This document shows positions 36,882-45,377 of a stretch of DNA of 64,000 nucleotides, one piece after another (position 1 is the stretch's first letter; every line of letters starts with the position of its first letter). The stretch is from positions 1 to 64,000 of the forward strand of contig JAEUHG010000033.1 in assembly GCA_016795425.1 (NCBI GenBank), read 5' to 3'. The translations under genes and the position numbers were made by a program. The notes beneath the pieces are model-generated. The model did no database searches and had not been told where the DNA came from. It saw nothing but the letters and a program-made list of their open reading frames with translations. This DNA is from Verrucomicrobiales bacterium (GTDB lineage Bacteria; Verrucomicrobiota; Verrucomicrobiia; Limisphaerales; CAIMTB01).

Positions 36882-38758
36882 TCCGCGCCCTGTTGTACAA
36901 GGAATGGATTCAACACCGCGGCCCTTTGGCGGTGTTGATGGTCCTCGTCGGCCTGGGCTGGACCCTGGCCATGCTCCCCGTTCTCGCACGGGGCCGGGAG
37001 TTGGTCTTGCTGGACCAGTTCCGGAACTTCGTCCTCATCTACGGCATTCTGGCTGCCAGCTGGATCTGTCATCGGCTCATCGCGCTCGAGTATCGGGGAC
37101 GAACCCAGCTCTTTCTCGAGGGGCTTCCGGTGTCCAGGATGGTCATGGTGCTGGTCAAATATGGGGTGGGGGTCTCCGTCTTCCTGCTCCTCCTCGGTAG
37201 CGTCACCCTGCTGACGCTGGCGTTGGAGGCGTGGCGCCACGGCCAGGAGCCCTCCCTGGCGGCCATGGTGGCCCTCCGCGTCGGTGCCGTCGGGTGGTTC
37301 TTCTTCAACCTCTGTTTTGTCTTGGCGTTTGCCGGCCGATACCGATTGGCAATCTGGATCGGCCTGCTCCTGGCGTTGCTCGCGGTTCACGAGTTCACCT
37401 CCCTGCGCGTGAATGAGGTCGGTCCCTTCGGTTTGCTCGATCAACGTTTCGCCTTCGAACGGGAATGGCCGAGGCCGGGTGCGCTTTATGGCACCCTCGC
37501 CGGCGGCACGTTGTGTCTCATCGGTGCCCTGGTCCTCGGCTGGACACGCGAGGGCTCGGTCGCAGCCTTGTTGGCGGAGAGCATGTCGCACCGGGAGAAG
37601 GTGATGGTGGCCCTGGTCCTGGGGGGCGGGGTTTTCGCCGTGAGTGTCTTGGATGAGCGGCGTCCTAAAGCACCGTTCGATCTGCCGGGCGCCGCCACGG
37701 AGACTCGGCCGGGCATTGTCGTGAAGGTCCCTTGGGAGGTGGTGGACGCCTCGCAGCGCGCCCGAATGACCGCCGACCACCTGTCTGCCATCCGCAGCTT
37801 TCTCGATTTACCCTCCATTCCTCCGGTGTTCCTGGTGGGTCGCTCGGATCTCGATGGCCGCCATTATGAGCGGGGAACGCTCGACCAGGCCGAAGGCGTG
37901 CATGTTCAGGCCAATTTTTCCGCTGCCGACTGGGACGAGCAACGCTTCAACGCCTGGCTCATTCGCGAGGCGCTTCTGGCCGCCACCCGCGGGCGGTCCG
38001 CCTTGGAATCTCGACGATGGATCCTGGACGGGTTTTCCGTGTGGTGGTTCGGTTCGGGGCGCGACCAGAACCCGCTTGAGACCGATGCGCGTCTGGCTCT
38101 CCGCGCCTGTTACGGCGCACCCCAATCCGTTTCCCGCGGCCATCTGGCGCGATGGCTTCAGTTCCGGGAAGAGGTCGGACCCGACATCGCCGCGGCGGTG
38201 GCGTGGTCTGGGCTGCGCGCACTGGAACGTCGTCGAGGAGGCGACGCCCTGCGCCAAGTCCTGCGTCGCGCATTGGGTGTGGTCCGCCCGGTGGACGGAC
38301 GGGTGTTGTGGCTGGAGAGCGAAGGGGCCTTCGACACGGCGCTGGAAAACGCGGCTGGCTGGGAGTGGCAAGCGTGGATTGCCGGCTGGAACGAAGACCT
38401 CGACGCCAGTCGTGGCCGGTTGTCGAACACCTTGGCGGCCATTCCTACCCTCGAATGCCAGGTTGGTTTCGAGAATCTCTCTGCGGAGTCGCGATTGCTG
38501 AACTATCAGGTCCGGTTTCAACCGCCCGACTCAGCGGTGGGTGCCTGGTCGTTCCTGCACGCGGAATTGCCGGCCGTCGATGTCGAGATTCCGCCGCAGT
38601 TGGTGCAACGCGAGCGTCATGGGCGTCCCGGCGACGGGATGGAATCCCTGCCGGGAACAATCTCGGTGGGGGCCCGCATCGCCACGACGGCCGCCCTCGA
38701 GGTGCCGGCCCTGGGGTGCGAGGTGATCGCCGGATGGACGCGGCACGAGGTGCGATGA
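36878..38758 (+). CDS. ABC-2-type permease with large soluble C-terminal domain (degenerate peptidase-like)
   Basis: 626 residues from the GTG at 36878, which overlaps the ATPase stop by four bases; the frame continues upstream but inside the ATPase gene. Residues 1-250 hold six or seven membrane segments (start VIRALLYKEWIQHRG, typical of ABC-2 permeases). Residues 260-626 are soluble. In it, AWLIREALLAATRGR near 359-373 and RRWILDGFSVWW near 379-390 line up by eye with the zinc motif of the sister permease, but the His residues are replaced (R363, L367) and the later Glu is Asp (D384). So it looks like a non-catalytic peptidase-MA-like domain, a proposal based on my manual alignment. Confidence 0.75.
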   Translation: MIRALLYKEWIQHRGPLAVLMVLVGLGWTLAMLPVLARGRELVLLDQFRNFVLIYGILAASWICHRLIALEYRGRTQLFLEGLPVSRMVMVLVKYGVGVSVFLLLLGSVTLLTLALEAWRHGQEPSLAAMVALRVGAVGWFFFNLCFVLAFAGRYRLAIWIGLLLALLAVHEFTSLRVNEVGPFGLLDQRFAFEREWPRPGALYGTLAGGTLCLIGALVLGWTREGSVAALLAESMSHREKVMVALVLGGGVFAVSVLDERRPKAPFDLPGAATETRPGIVVKVPWEVVDASQRARMTADHLSAIRSFLDLPSIPPVFLVGRSDLDGRHYERGTLDQAEGVHVQANFSAADWDEQRFNAWLIREALLAATRGRSALESRRWILDGFSVWWFGSGRDQNPLETDARLALRACYGAPQSVSRGHLARWLQFREEVGPDIAAAVAWSGLRALERRRGGDALRQVLRRALGVVRPVDGRVLWLESEGAFDTALENAAGWEWQAWIAGWNEDLDASRGRLSNTLAAIPTLECQVGFENLSAESRLLNYQVRFQPPDSAVGAWSFLHAELPAVDVEIPPQLVQRERHGRPGDGMESLPGTISVGARIATTAALEVPALGCEVIAGWTRHEVR

Positions 38759-40638
38759 TGCCCACGGCCATGCGCATGCTTTGCCGCAAGGAACTTCGGT
38801 CGATCCGGCCCTTTCTATTGCTCATCCTCGGCTTCGGCCTGTTGGATCCGCTGTTCGTCCTTTTCGCGCACTATCCGGACCAGGCGGATCTCAGTGAGTG
38901 GTTGGAGGCTGAGACTCAGTGGGAGGCGCACCTCATGATGTTCTTCTTCGCCATTGCCCTGGCGGTGGGATTGCTGGTGCGCGAACAGGACGAGGGCACG
39001 CTGGCGTTTCTGGATGCTCTTCCCGTGAGCCGCGATCGCGTCTTCGTCGCCAAAATTCTCGTCGCCTCGGGTGTGCTCTGCCTCTACCCATGCCTCAATG
39101 TGGCATCGGCAGCCGTCTTCCATGCCCTGTCCCGAACCTCGCTGGAGACGACCTTCCCCTGGCGGCTCCTGCTGGCCGGGGGCGCCTTGCAGGTTGCCGC
39201 GGGCTTCTTCTGGTTCAGCCTGGGATTATCGCTTTCGTTCCTCCGTCGGTTCGCCTTTCTCGTCCTGGCGCTGCTGTTTTGGGCCGCCCTCGCCCTGGAG
39301 GAGGCGGGGTGGACGCCGATTCGATGGATCAACGTTTTTTCCCTGGCTCAACCGACCTTCCTAGGACGCACTTGGGTCTTTCCCCGGGAAAAACTCCTGG
39401 TGCAAGCCGCCGTCGCCACCGCGTTTCTTGCCCTCGCCTGGTGGCGATTCCGGCGCCTGGGAGAGGCGGTCGGCGATGGCCGGTTTTTGGCGCTGCGCCG
39501 ACGTCCCTGGTGGACCGTCCTGATCGTCACCGGCGCGACCATGGTCACGGTCGTCGCGTGGATCGGCCTCCTGGTCTGGTTTGGCAAAGACCTCTCGGAC
39601 AGCCTGCCCGGTTCCGTCTCATACCCTCAATGGCGTCCATCGCGTGCCACCACCGAACGCTATGAGTTCATCTTCCCGGAATACCAGATCGGCACCATGG
39701 CGCCGCTGTTGGAGGCTGCCGATGGTGTGGAGGCCAAAGTGCGCGGCTTTCTAGGCGGGGAGGATTCAGCGCGCATTCGAGTGGATCTCACGAGCCCGCT
39801 GGAACGGCATGCCGGCCTCGCCTACTGGAAATCCGTTCGCCTGAGTTCGCGCATGCAACCCGGGGATCCCGAGACGTTGGCGGTGCTCGGGCACGAGACG
39901 GTTCATGTGCGCCTCGACCAATTGAGCGCAGGACGATTGTCGGATGTGTTCCCCAGCATGCGCCTGTTTCACGAAGGCGTGGCCACCTATGTCGAGCATC
40001 GCTTTTTCGCCACCAACGAACCCCTGGCGCAATCCCGCCGGGTGGCCGCGGTCACCCGGGCGCGCGACGAGGTGAAGGTGGAGGAGTTGGTGGATAGCGA
40101 TCTGTTGCGCAAACGACGTGATCCCGACCTGGTTTATCCGCTTGGCGAAGTCTTCATCGCCGCCCTGGTGACCCGCCATGGCGACGACGCTCCCGCACGA
40201 GTCGCTCGCGCCCTCGCGCGACCCAGCGCGCCCAAGGACCTCGTGGGTCTTCCCTTGTGGCAGGACGCCTTCCAGGCGGCCGGCTGCAGTTGGCCGGGTG
40301 TCGTCGATGAATTCTTCGCCGAACTCGATCGCCTCAAGTCCGAGCACCGCGAGTGGGTCGCGTCCATTCCCCGCCTCCGCGGCATCTTCGTGAAGGACGC
40401 CGACCGTCTCGGCGTGCGAGTCGCCAATCCCTGGCCGACCCAGGGTTTCGTGGTGTGCCGTTTTCGGGCGAGCCCGGAGGCCGATCCGCGGTTCTATGAA
40501 TCGCCAACCCCCAGCGGCGACACCTTCTGGGTGGATCGATCCAATTACCCGGCGGCCACCTTGGGATTTCAGGTCGGCATCCGTCGTTTCGATGCCAGCC
40601 AGGTCATTTACGAACCCTGGGTGGAAGTCCGCCTGTGA
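38755..40638 (+). CDS. ABC-2-type permease fused to a gluzincin-like metallopeptidase domain
   Basis: 627 residues from the ATG at 38755, overlapping the previous stop. Residues 1-280 hold about seven membrane segments (KELRSIRPFLLLILGFGLL at the start; EQDEGTLAFLDALPVSRDR in the cytosolic loop typical of ABC-2 permeases). The soluble part (280-627) contains LGHETVHVRLDQL with H380, E381 and H384, and FHEGVATYVEHRF with E407: an HExxH followed by a Glu 23 residues later, as in M1/gluzincin peptidases (where the spacing is slightly shorter). It probably faces the periplasm. Larger ABC permease/M1 aminopeptidase fusions are annotated in other bacteria, but I know no characterised pair like this one. 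Confidence 0.8.
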   Translation: MMPTAMRMLCRKELRSIRPFLLLILGFGLLDPLFVLFAHYPDQADLSEWLEAETQWEAHLMMFFFAIALAVGLLVREQDEGTLAFLDALPVSRDRVFVAKILVASGVLCLYPCLNVASAAVFHALSRTSLETTFPWRLLLAGGALQVAAGFFWFSLGLSLSFLRRFAFLVLALLFWAALALEEAGWTPIRWINVFSLAQPTFLGRTWVFPREKLLVQAAVATAFLALAWWRFRRLGEAVGDGRFLALRRRPWWTVLIVTGATMVTVVAWIGLLVWFGKDLSDSLPGSVSYPQWRPSRATTERYEFIFPEYQIGTMAPLLEAADGVEAKVRGFLGGEDSARIRVDLTSPLERHAGLAYWKSVRLSSRMQPGDPETLAVLGHETVHVRLDQLSAGRLSDVFPSMRLFHEGVATYVEHRFFATNEPLAQSRRVAAVTRARDEVKVEELVDSDLLRKRRDPDLVYPLGEVFIAALVTRHGDDAPARVARALARPSAPKDLVGLPLWQDAFQAAGCSWPGVVDEFFAELDRLKSEHREWVASIPRLRGIFVKDADRLGVRVANPWPTQGFVVCRFRASPEADPRFYESPTPSGDTFWVDRSNYPAATLGFQVGIRRFDASQVIYEPWVEVRL

Positions 40639-40662
40639 CGTTGTTTTACGGAGTCCCCACGC

Positions 40663-41745
40663 TCAGGCAGCGAGCGGAACGGTGCGTCGTGTCCGGGCGC
40701 TTTTCACGGCGGCATCGACGATCTCCTGCCCGATGCGGCTGATGGGCAGTGATACGGGGCCGGATAGCGGTTCCTGGCGATCGAGGCAGTGGAGCAGGTA
40801 CTGGACCGGGTTCTGATGGGGAGCTTTTGGTGACGGTGCCGCCACGCGGTGCGGCTTGGGACGGCGCCGTGTCTGCACCGTCACGAAATCATCGTAGTCG
40901 TAATTCGAGATCGTGCCTTCGGTCCCGGCAATCACGAACCCACAGCGCGGTTGGGGCTGAATCGTCCAGGGATCCGTAAAGGTCCCCCAGCGCGTCTCGA
41001 ACTTTGATAGACCATGGGCGTAGCGCGCCACCACGATGCTGTGTTCGTCGACTTCCAGTCCGGCGGGATGATCGACCGTCGCGGTCACGTCGAGGGGGCG
41101 TTTGCCCCCCTGATACCACGTGCACAAGGTCGTCCCATAACCGAGGTAATCGAGAAGAGATCCGCCGCCGTGGGCCTTTTTGTAGAACCAGGACTTGGGC
41201 TTTTCGCGCGCCACCTGCTCGGCCGTCTTCTCATCCTTGTCGGCGCCGTGCCATAGCGGACCCCGATTGCCGCCGAAGTGCCAGACATTGAGGACTTCCC
41301 CGATGGCGCCGGACTCCACGAGTTCGAAAGCTTTGCGGTGGGAACCTGCCCATTGCAGCGGCCAGTTGATCATGAGCGTTGAGCCCTTCGGCATCGCCCG
41401 GATCATGCCGTCGGCCTCCTTCAAACTGGCCGCGAACGGTTTCTCCACCATTACATGCGCTCCATAAGGCGCCACCTTCTTGACCCAGGTGCCGTGCTGG
41501 GACGCGGCCGGACAGAGGATCACGACGTCCGGTCGGGTCTGTTCCAGGCACTGACGATAATCCGTGAAACTCCGATCCCTGGAGATGCCCAGCTTGCGAA
41601 TGGCTTCCTCCATGCGTTGCGGGTGTTCGTCGCTGATTCCGACGATCTCCGCCCGCGGATGCCCGGCGGCATACCGAAGAAGGTCTCCCATGTGGAAGTG
41701 ATCAAAATTGATGCCGGCAATCCGCCAGGTCCTGGGCTTTGTCAT
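40663..41745 (-). CDS. Gfo/Idh/MocA-family oxidoreductase with altered nucleotide loop
   Basis: About 360 residues from the ATG at 41745; a longer frame to 41898 adds 51 doubtful residues and would overlap the alcohol dehydrogenase gene. The family motif EKP (VMVEKPFAAS) and the C-terminal domain (GGGSLLDYLGYGTTL) are present. The first loop reads AGINFDHFHMGD instead of GxGxxG, so nucleotide binding may differ. It lies opposite to the exporter and diverges from the alcohol dehydrogenase gene across 125 bp. The substrate is unknown. Confidence 0.85.
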   Translation of the reverse strand: MTKPRTWRIAGINFDHFHMGDLLRYAAGHPRAEIVGISDEHPQRMEEAIRKLGISRDRSFTDYRQCLEQTRPDVVILCPAASQHGTWVKKVAPYGAHVMVEKPFAASLKEADGMIRAMPKGSTLMINWPLQWAGSHRKAFELVESGAIGEVLNVWHFGGNRGPLWHGADKDEKTAEQVAREKPKSWFYKKAHGGGSLLDYLGYGTTLCTWYQGGKRPLDVTATVDHPAGLEVDEHSIVVARYAHGLSKFETRWGTFTDPWTIQPQPRCGFVIAGTEGTISNYDYDDFVTVQTRRRPKPHRVAAPSPKAPHQNPVQYLLHCLDRQEPLSGPVSLPISRIGQEIVDAAVKSARTRRTVPLAA

Positions 41746-41870
41746 GCGCAATGAAGGTCCGACACTCTGAGCGGGAGCGCCGAGGCCGGCCAAGTCCCAA
41801 AAGTTCCAGCCGCCAGGATTCAATCCCAGGCTTGCCGTGACGGGCTGTCCATGCCACGACACGGCCCGCG

Positions 41871-43028
41871 ATGAGCTTGACCGCATTCTCGTTCCCAACC
41901 CGTACCCTCTTCGGCGCGGGTGCCTTGCGTGAACTTCCCACCCACCTCGCCAACCTCGGCATCCGGCGACCTCTGGTCGTCACCGACGACGGCCTCGTCA
42001 ACACCGCGGCATTTCGCTCCTTGTCCCAGGTCCTGGGCGACTCGAAAAAGGGGATGGATTGGCATCTCTTCTCAGGCGTCCACCCCAATCCCATCGAGGA
42101 CGACGTGCGCCGACCGGCGGCGTTGTTCCGCGAAAAGGGCTGTGATGGGGTCATTGCCATCGGTGGGGGAAGCCCACTCGACGCCGGCAAGGCGGCCCGT
42201 CTTCTCGTCAAGAAGCCCGACCTCGACTTCACCCAGTTCTATTCAGCGCCGGCCGACTGGACCGGGTTGCCTCCGTTCATTGCCATCCCCACCACCGCCG
42301 GCACCGGCAGCGAGGTCGGTCGCAGTTCGGTCATTACGCTGGATGCCACGCATCGGAAAGCCGTGCTGTTCCACCCGGAGTTGCTGGCCAAATTGGTCAT
42401 CCTCGACCCGGAACTCACAGTCGGGCTTCCACCAAAGCTGACGGCCGCCACCGGTGCCGACGCGCTCACCCACTGCATCGAGAGTTACACTTGCCCGGTC
42501 TTCCATCCCATGTGCGACGGCATCGCCCTCGAGGGCGTCCGCCTGACGGTGGAAGCCCTCCCGCGCGCCTATCGCAACGGGGCCGACCTGGATGCCCGCG
42601 GCAAGATGCTGGTGGCCGCCGCCATGGGCGCGGTCGCCTTCCAGAAGGATCTCGGCGCTGTCCATTCCCTCGCCCACCCGCTGTCCACGATTTGCGGCAT
42701 GCACCACGGTCTGGCCAATGCGCTGTGCCTGGTCGCCGTGATGAACTTCAACGCGCGCCGCAAGCCCGGATTGTACCGGCGGGTGGGGATCGCCTGCGGC
42801 CTTGACGTGGTAGCCTGCACCGACGGCGAAGCGGACTGCAAGACGGTGGGCTTTATTGCTCAGTTTCTGGCTGATTTGGGGTTGAACACCAAGCTGAGCC
42901 AGCATGGGGTCAAGCCGGAGCAGTTGGAGGCATTGGTGGCCCAGGCCTTTGAGGACCCCTGCCATAAGACCAACGCGGTTCCCGTGACCGCCGCGGATCT
43001 GCGCGCCTTGTACCTGGAAGTGCTCTGA
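41871..43028 (+). CDS. Iron-containing alcohol dehydrogenase
   Basis: 385 residues. Group III dehydrogenase motifs are visible: VIAIGGGSPLDAGKAARLL (nucleotide loop), PTTAGTGSEVGRSSVI, GADALTHCIESY, and the metal-binding HSLAHPLSTICGMHHG. It should interconvert an alcohol and aldehyde with NAD(P) and Fe2+ or a related metal. The APC permease starts two bases after its stop, and a divergent pair of PaaX-like regulator and aldehyde dehydrogenase lies beyond, so the alcohol/aldehyde chain alcohol to acid is covered in one region. Native substrate unknown. Confidence 0.92.
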   Translation: MSLTAFSFPTRTLFGAGALRELPTHLANLGIRRPLVVTDDGLVNTAAFRSLSQVLGDSKKGMDWHLFSGVHPNPIEDDVRRPAALFREKGCDGVIAIGGGSPLDAGKAARLLVKKPDLDFTQFYSAPADWTGLPPFIAIPTTAGTGSEVGRSSVITLDATHRKAVLFHPELLAKLVILDPELTVGLPPKLTAATGADALTHCIESYTCPVFHPMCDGIALEGVRLTVEALPRAYRNGADLDARGKMLVAAAMGAVAFQKDLGAVHSLAHPLSTICGMHHGLANALCLVAVMNFNARRKPGLYRRVGIACGLDVVACTDGEADCKTVGFIAQFLADLGLNTKLSQHGVKPEQLEALVAQAFEDPCHKTNAVPVTAADLRALYLEVL

Positions 43029-43030
43029 TC

Positions 43031-44497
43031 ATGCCGGGCCCCGCCTCCATGCAGGAGGATGAGCACCTGCTCCGGCAGTTCGGTTACGAACAGGAGCTGG
43101 CGCGTCGAATGAGCGGGTTTTCCAACTTCGCCATTTCGTTCTCCATCATCTGCATTCTGGCAGGCGGCATCACCTCGTTCCACGTCGGCCTTTGCAGTGT
43201 GGGCGGCGCCAGCATCGGCCTGGGCTGGCCCTTGGTCTGCGCCTTCTCCCTGGTGGTCGCGCTCACCATGGCCCAGGTGGCATCCGCCTTCCCAACCGCC
43301 GGCGGGCTTTACCATTGGGGAAGTCTGCTGGGCGGACGCGCCTGCGGCTGGTGCACGGCCTGGTTCAATCTGTGCGGACTCATCACCGTGCTGGCGGCGA
43401 TCAATGTCGGGGCCTGGGATTTTATCGTGGCCACCTTCGGACTTCCTGCCGGTATGAATCCCGCCCTCGCCAAAACCGTTGCCTTGGTGGTCCTCCTCGG
43501 AGGTCAGGCGGCGCTCAATCATTACGGGATCCGCTGGACGACCCGTATTACCGACTTCAGCGGTTGGCTGATCCTGGCCATCTCCACCATCCTCACCGTG
43601 GCCGTGGTCCTGGCTACGTCACACTTCGAGTGGTCGCGGTTGTGGGACTTCCAGAATTTCAGCGGTCATCCGTCCGCCGCACCGGTTTTTCCGCGGCAGG
43701 ACAACGTGTTCTGGCTCTTCTGCCTCGGATTCCTGCTGCCCGCCTACACCATCACTGGATTCGATGCCTCGGCGCACACTTCGGAAGAAACCGTCGGGGC
43801 GGCCGTGAATGTGCCGCGAGGCATCGTTCGCTCGGTGTGGGTCTCCGCCGTTTTCGGCTGGTTCATGATCGTTGCGTTGCTCCTTGCCATGCCCAGCATT
43901 TCCGAGGGCGTGGATCAGGGGGCGGCGGTCGTGCCATGGGTCATGAAACGCTCGTTGCCGGGTTGGCTTGCGTGGCCGTTGCTTGCCGGCATCGCCGTGG
44001 CCCAGGTGTGCTGCGCCCTCGCTGCCCTCACCTCGGCCTCCCGCATGATGTTCGCGTTTGCCAGGGATGGCGGGCTTCCGTTCTCCCGCAGCCTGAGAAC
44101 TGTCAATCGCCGAACCCAATCACCGTCGATCGCCGTGTGGACCTGCGCCATCACTTGCGGCGCGATGATTGTCCTGCTGCGTTACGAGACCATTGCCGCG
44201 ATCGGCACGGTCTTCCTCTACCTTTCCTACGTGCTGCCGGTGGCGGCGGGCTTCTTCGCTTACGGCCGCAAATGGAAGCGCATGGGACCTTGGAGCCTGG
44301 GTGGTTGGTATCGGCCGCTCGCGGCAATCGCGACGTTGGGTTGTGTCTTCCTGCTCGTGCTCGGAGTCCAACCTCCCAACCAGCAGGCCGTCCCCGTGGT
44401 CGGCGGCATGGCGGTCCTCATGGTGATCGTCTGGTTCGGCCTCGAACGCCGCCGGTTCCGCGGCCCACCGGTTCCGGAGGGTGACGACAGAGGCTAG
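43031..44497 (+). CDS. APC-family amino acid/amine permease
   Basis: 488 residues with about twelve membrane segments. The N-terminus (LLRQFGYEQELARRMSGFSNFA) and the segment GASIGLGWPLVCAFSL match the amino acid-choline branch of the APC superfamily, which includes GABA and choline permeases. The segment GFDASAHTSEET is also typical. It starts two bases after the alcohol dehydrogenase stop, so the two are probably translated together; import of an amine or amino alcohol is a reasonable guess. Its stop codon overlaps that of the convergent regulator gene. Confidence 0.9.
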   Translation: MPGPASMQEDEHLLRQFGYEQELARRMSGFSNFAISFSIICILAGGITSFHVGLCSVGGASIGLGWPLVCAFSLVVALTMAQVASAFPTAGGLYHWGSLLGGRACGWCTAWFNLCGLITVLAAINVGAWDFIVATFGLPAGMNPALAKTVALVVLLGGQAALNHYGIRWTTRITDFSGWLILAISTILTVAVVLATSHFEWSRLWDFQNFSGHPSAAPVFPRQDNVFWLFCLGFLLPAYTITGFDASAHTSEETVGAAVNVPRGIVRSVWVSAVFGWFMIVALLLAMPSISEGVDQGAAVVPWVMKRSLPGWLAWPLLAGIAVAQVCCALAALTSASRMMFAFARDGGLPFSRSLRTVNRRTQSPSIAVWTCAITCGAMIVLLRYETIAAIGTVFLYLSYVLPVAAGFFAYGRKWKRMGPWSLGGWYRPLAAIATLGCVFLLVLGVQPPNQQAVPVVGGMAVLMVIVWFGLERRRFRGPPVPEGDDRG

Positions 44498-45276
44498 GCC
44501 AGGCGGGGGGTGCGGGGGGCCAGGTGGTTGAGCACCTCGCGCCGCGCCTGCCACGCTTCCCGGCCCCGGTAGCCTTGGGGCCAAAGCGCCTCCGGCAGCA
44601 GCGGGTCCAGTTGTTGGACCGTGCGCCAGGCTCGGCGGAGGGAGGCCGCCCATTCCCGACGTTGCGAGGGCTTCCAGCCCCGGCGCTTGAGCGCATCCTC
44701 ACCCTCGGCGGCGAGCCGCAGGACGTCACCATGCGCACGGTCGATGGCAGGGAAATCCCAAGCCCCCAACACCATGGCCTGATCGTCGTCAGGCGGCACC
44801 GGTCGACCTTGAATAATGGTGTAAGCCTCGGCCTTGAGGCGCAGGGCTCGAATCGGTACGGACTCGGTGTCGACAGGGTCCGGGGTGATCCAGACGCTGT
44901 TCTGCAGGTAGCCGAAACGTTCCCGTCGCATCCAGCGCCACAACGCCACTCGGATCTTGGGCTGTCGACCCGGTACATCGAAGAAGAAGAAACGCCATTG
45001 CCCGTCCCAATGCCGGGACCAGCGGGCCTCCGGATCGACACCGCCGCAGGCGGCCTGGCGTCCGGCATCGGTCAGCACCACCACCGGCTCGGGACCTTCG
45101 CGGCGCACTTCAATCCATCCCCGACGTTTCATGGACCGCATCCGTTCCCGCACCCGGACTTCCTCCTCCCACAGGGAATTATCGCGAAGGAACTGGCGGG
45201 CGGAGCGCTGCGAGGTCCAGCCATAGAGCCAGAGCAGATAATCGAGACACTCATCGGCGACGGACAAATCGCGCAT
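44494..45276 (-). CDS. PaaX-like transcriptional regulator
   Basis: About 260 residues from the ATG at 45276; an ATG at 45375 is in frame, but the extra 33 residues would run through the candidate operator and end against the next gene's start, so I prefer the shorter form. The N-terminal 70 residues suit a winged helix. The central motif WDGQWRFFFFDVPGRQPKIRVALWRWM with FGYLQNSVWITPDP is the Cas2-like core of PaaX repressors (given here as two separate conserved stretches). The C-terminal region is PaaX-like as well. It diverges from the aldehyde dehydrogenase gene, its likely target. Confidence 0.8.
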   Translation of the reverse strand: MRDLSVADECLDYLLWLYGWTSQRSARQFLRDNSLWEEEVRVRERMRSMKRRGWIEVRREGPEPVVVLTDAGRQAACGGVDPEARWSRHWDGQWRFFFFDVPGRQPKIRVALWRWMRRERFGYLQNSVWITPDPVDTESVPIRALRLKAEAYTIIQGRPVPPDDDQAMVLGAWDFPAIDRAHGDVLRLAAEGEDALKRRGWKPSQRREWAASLRRAWRTVQQLDPLLPEALWPQGYRGREAWQARREVLNHLAPRTPRLA

Positions 45277-45296
45277 GTCGGGGACTATGCCGAGAC

Positions 45297-45314
45297 TTGT
45301 AACAATTGTAACAA
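45297..45314. promoter_or_regulatory. Tandem 9-bp operator between regulator and aldehyde dehydrogenase genes
   Basis: Two adjacent exact copies of TTGTAACAA (45297-45305 and 45306-45314), each an odd palindrome with arms TTGT and ACAA. The site is 20 bases before the regulator ATG and 63 before the dehydrogenase ATG. On the minus strand it contains TACAAT, a fair -10 box for the regulator. It is the best candidate for the PaaX-like protein's binding site. Confidence 0.55.
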
Positions 45315-45377
45315 GATTTGGGCCCGCGGGTCGGCCGTTTGTATCGGCGGCGGGGTTCTGGTTGAATCGCGCCAACG

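Noticed and set aside
43192..44484. 430-residue frame in another phase of the APC permease gene
   Set aside because: Arg-rich out-of-phase shadow of a clear twelve-helix permease.
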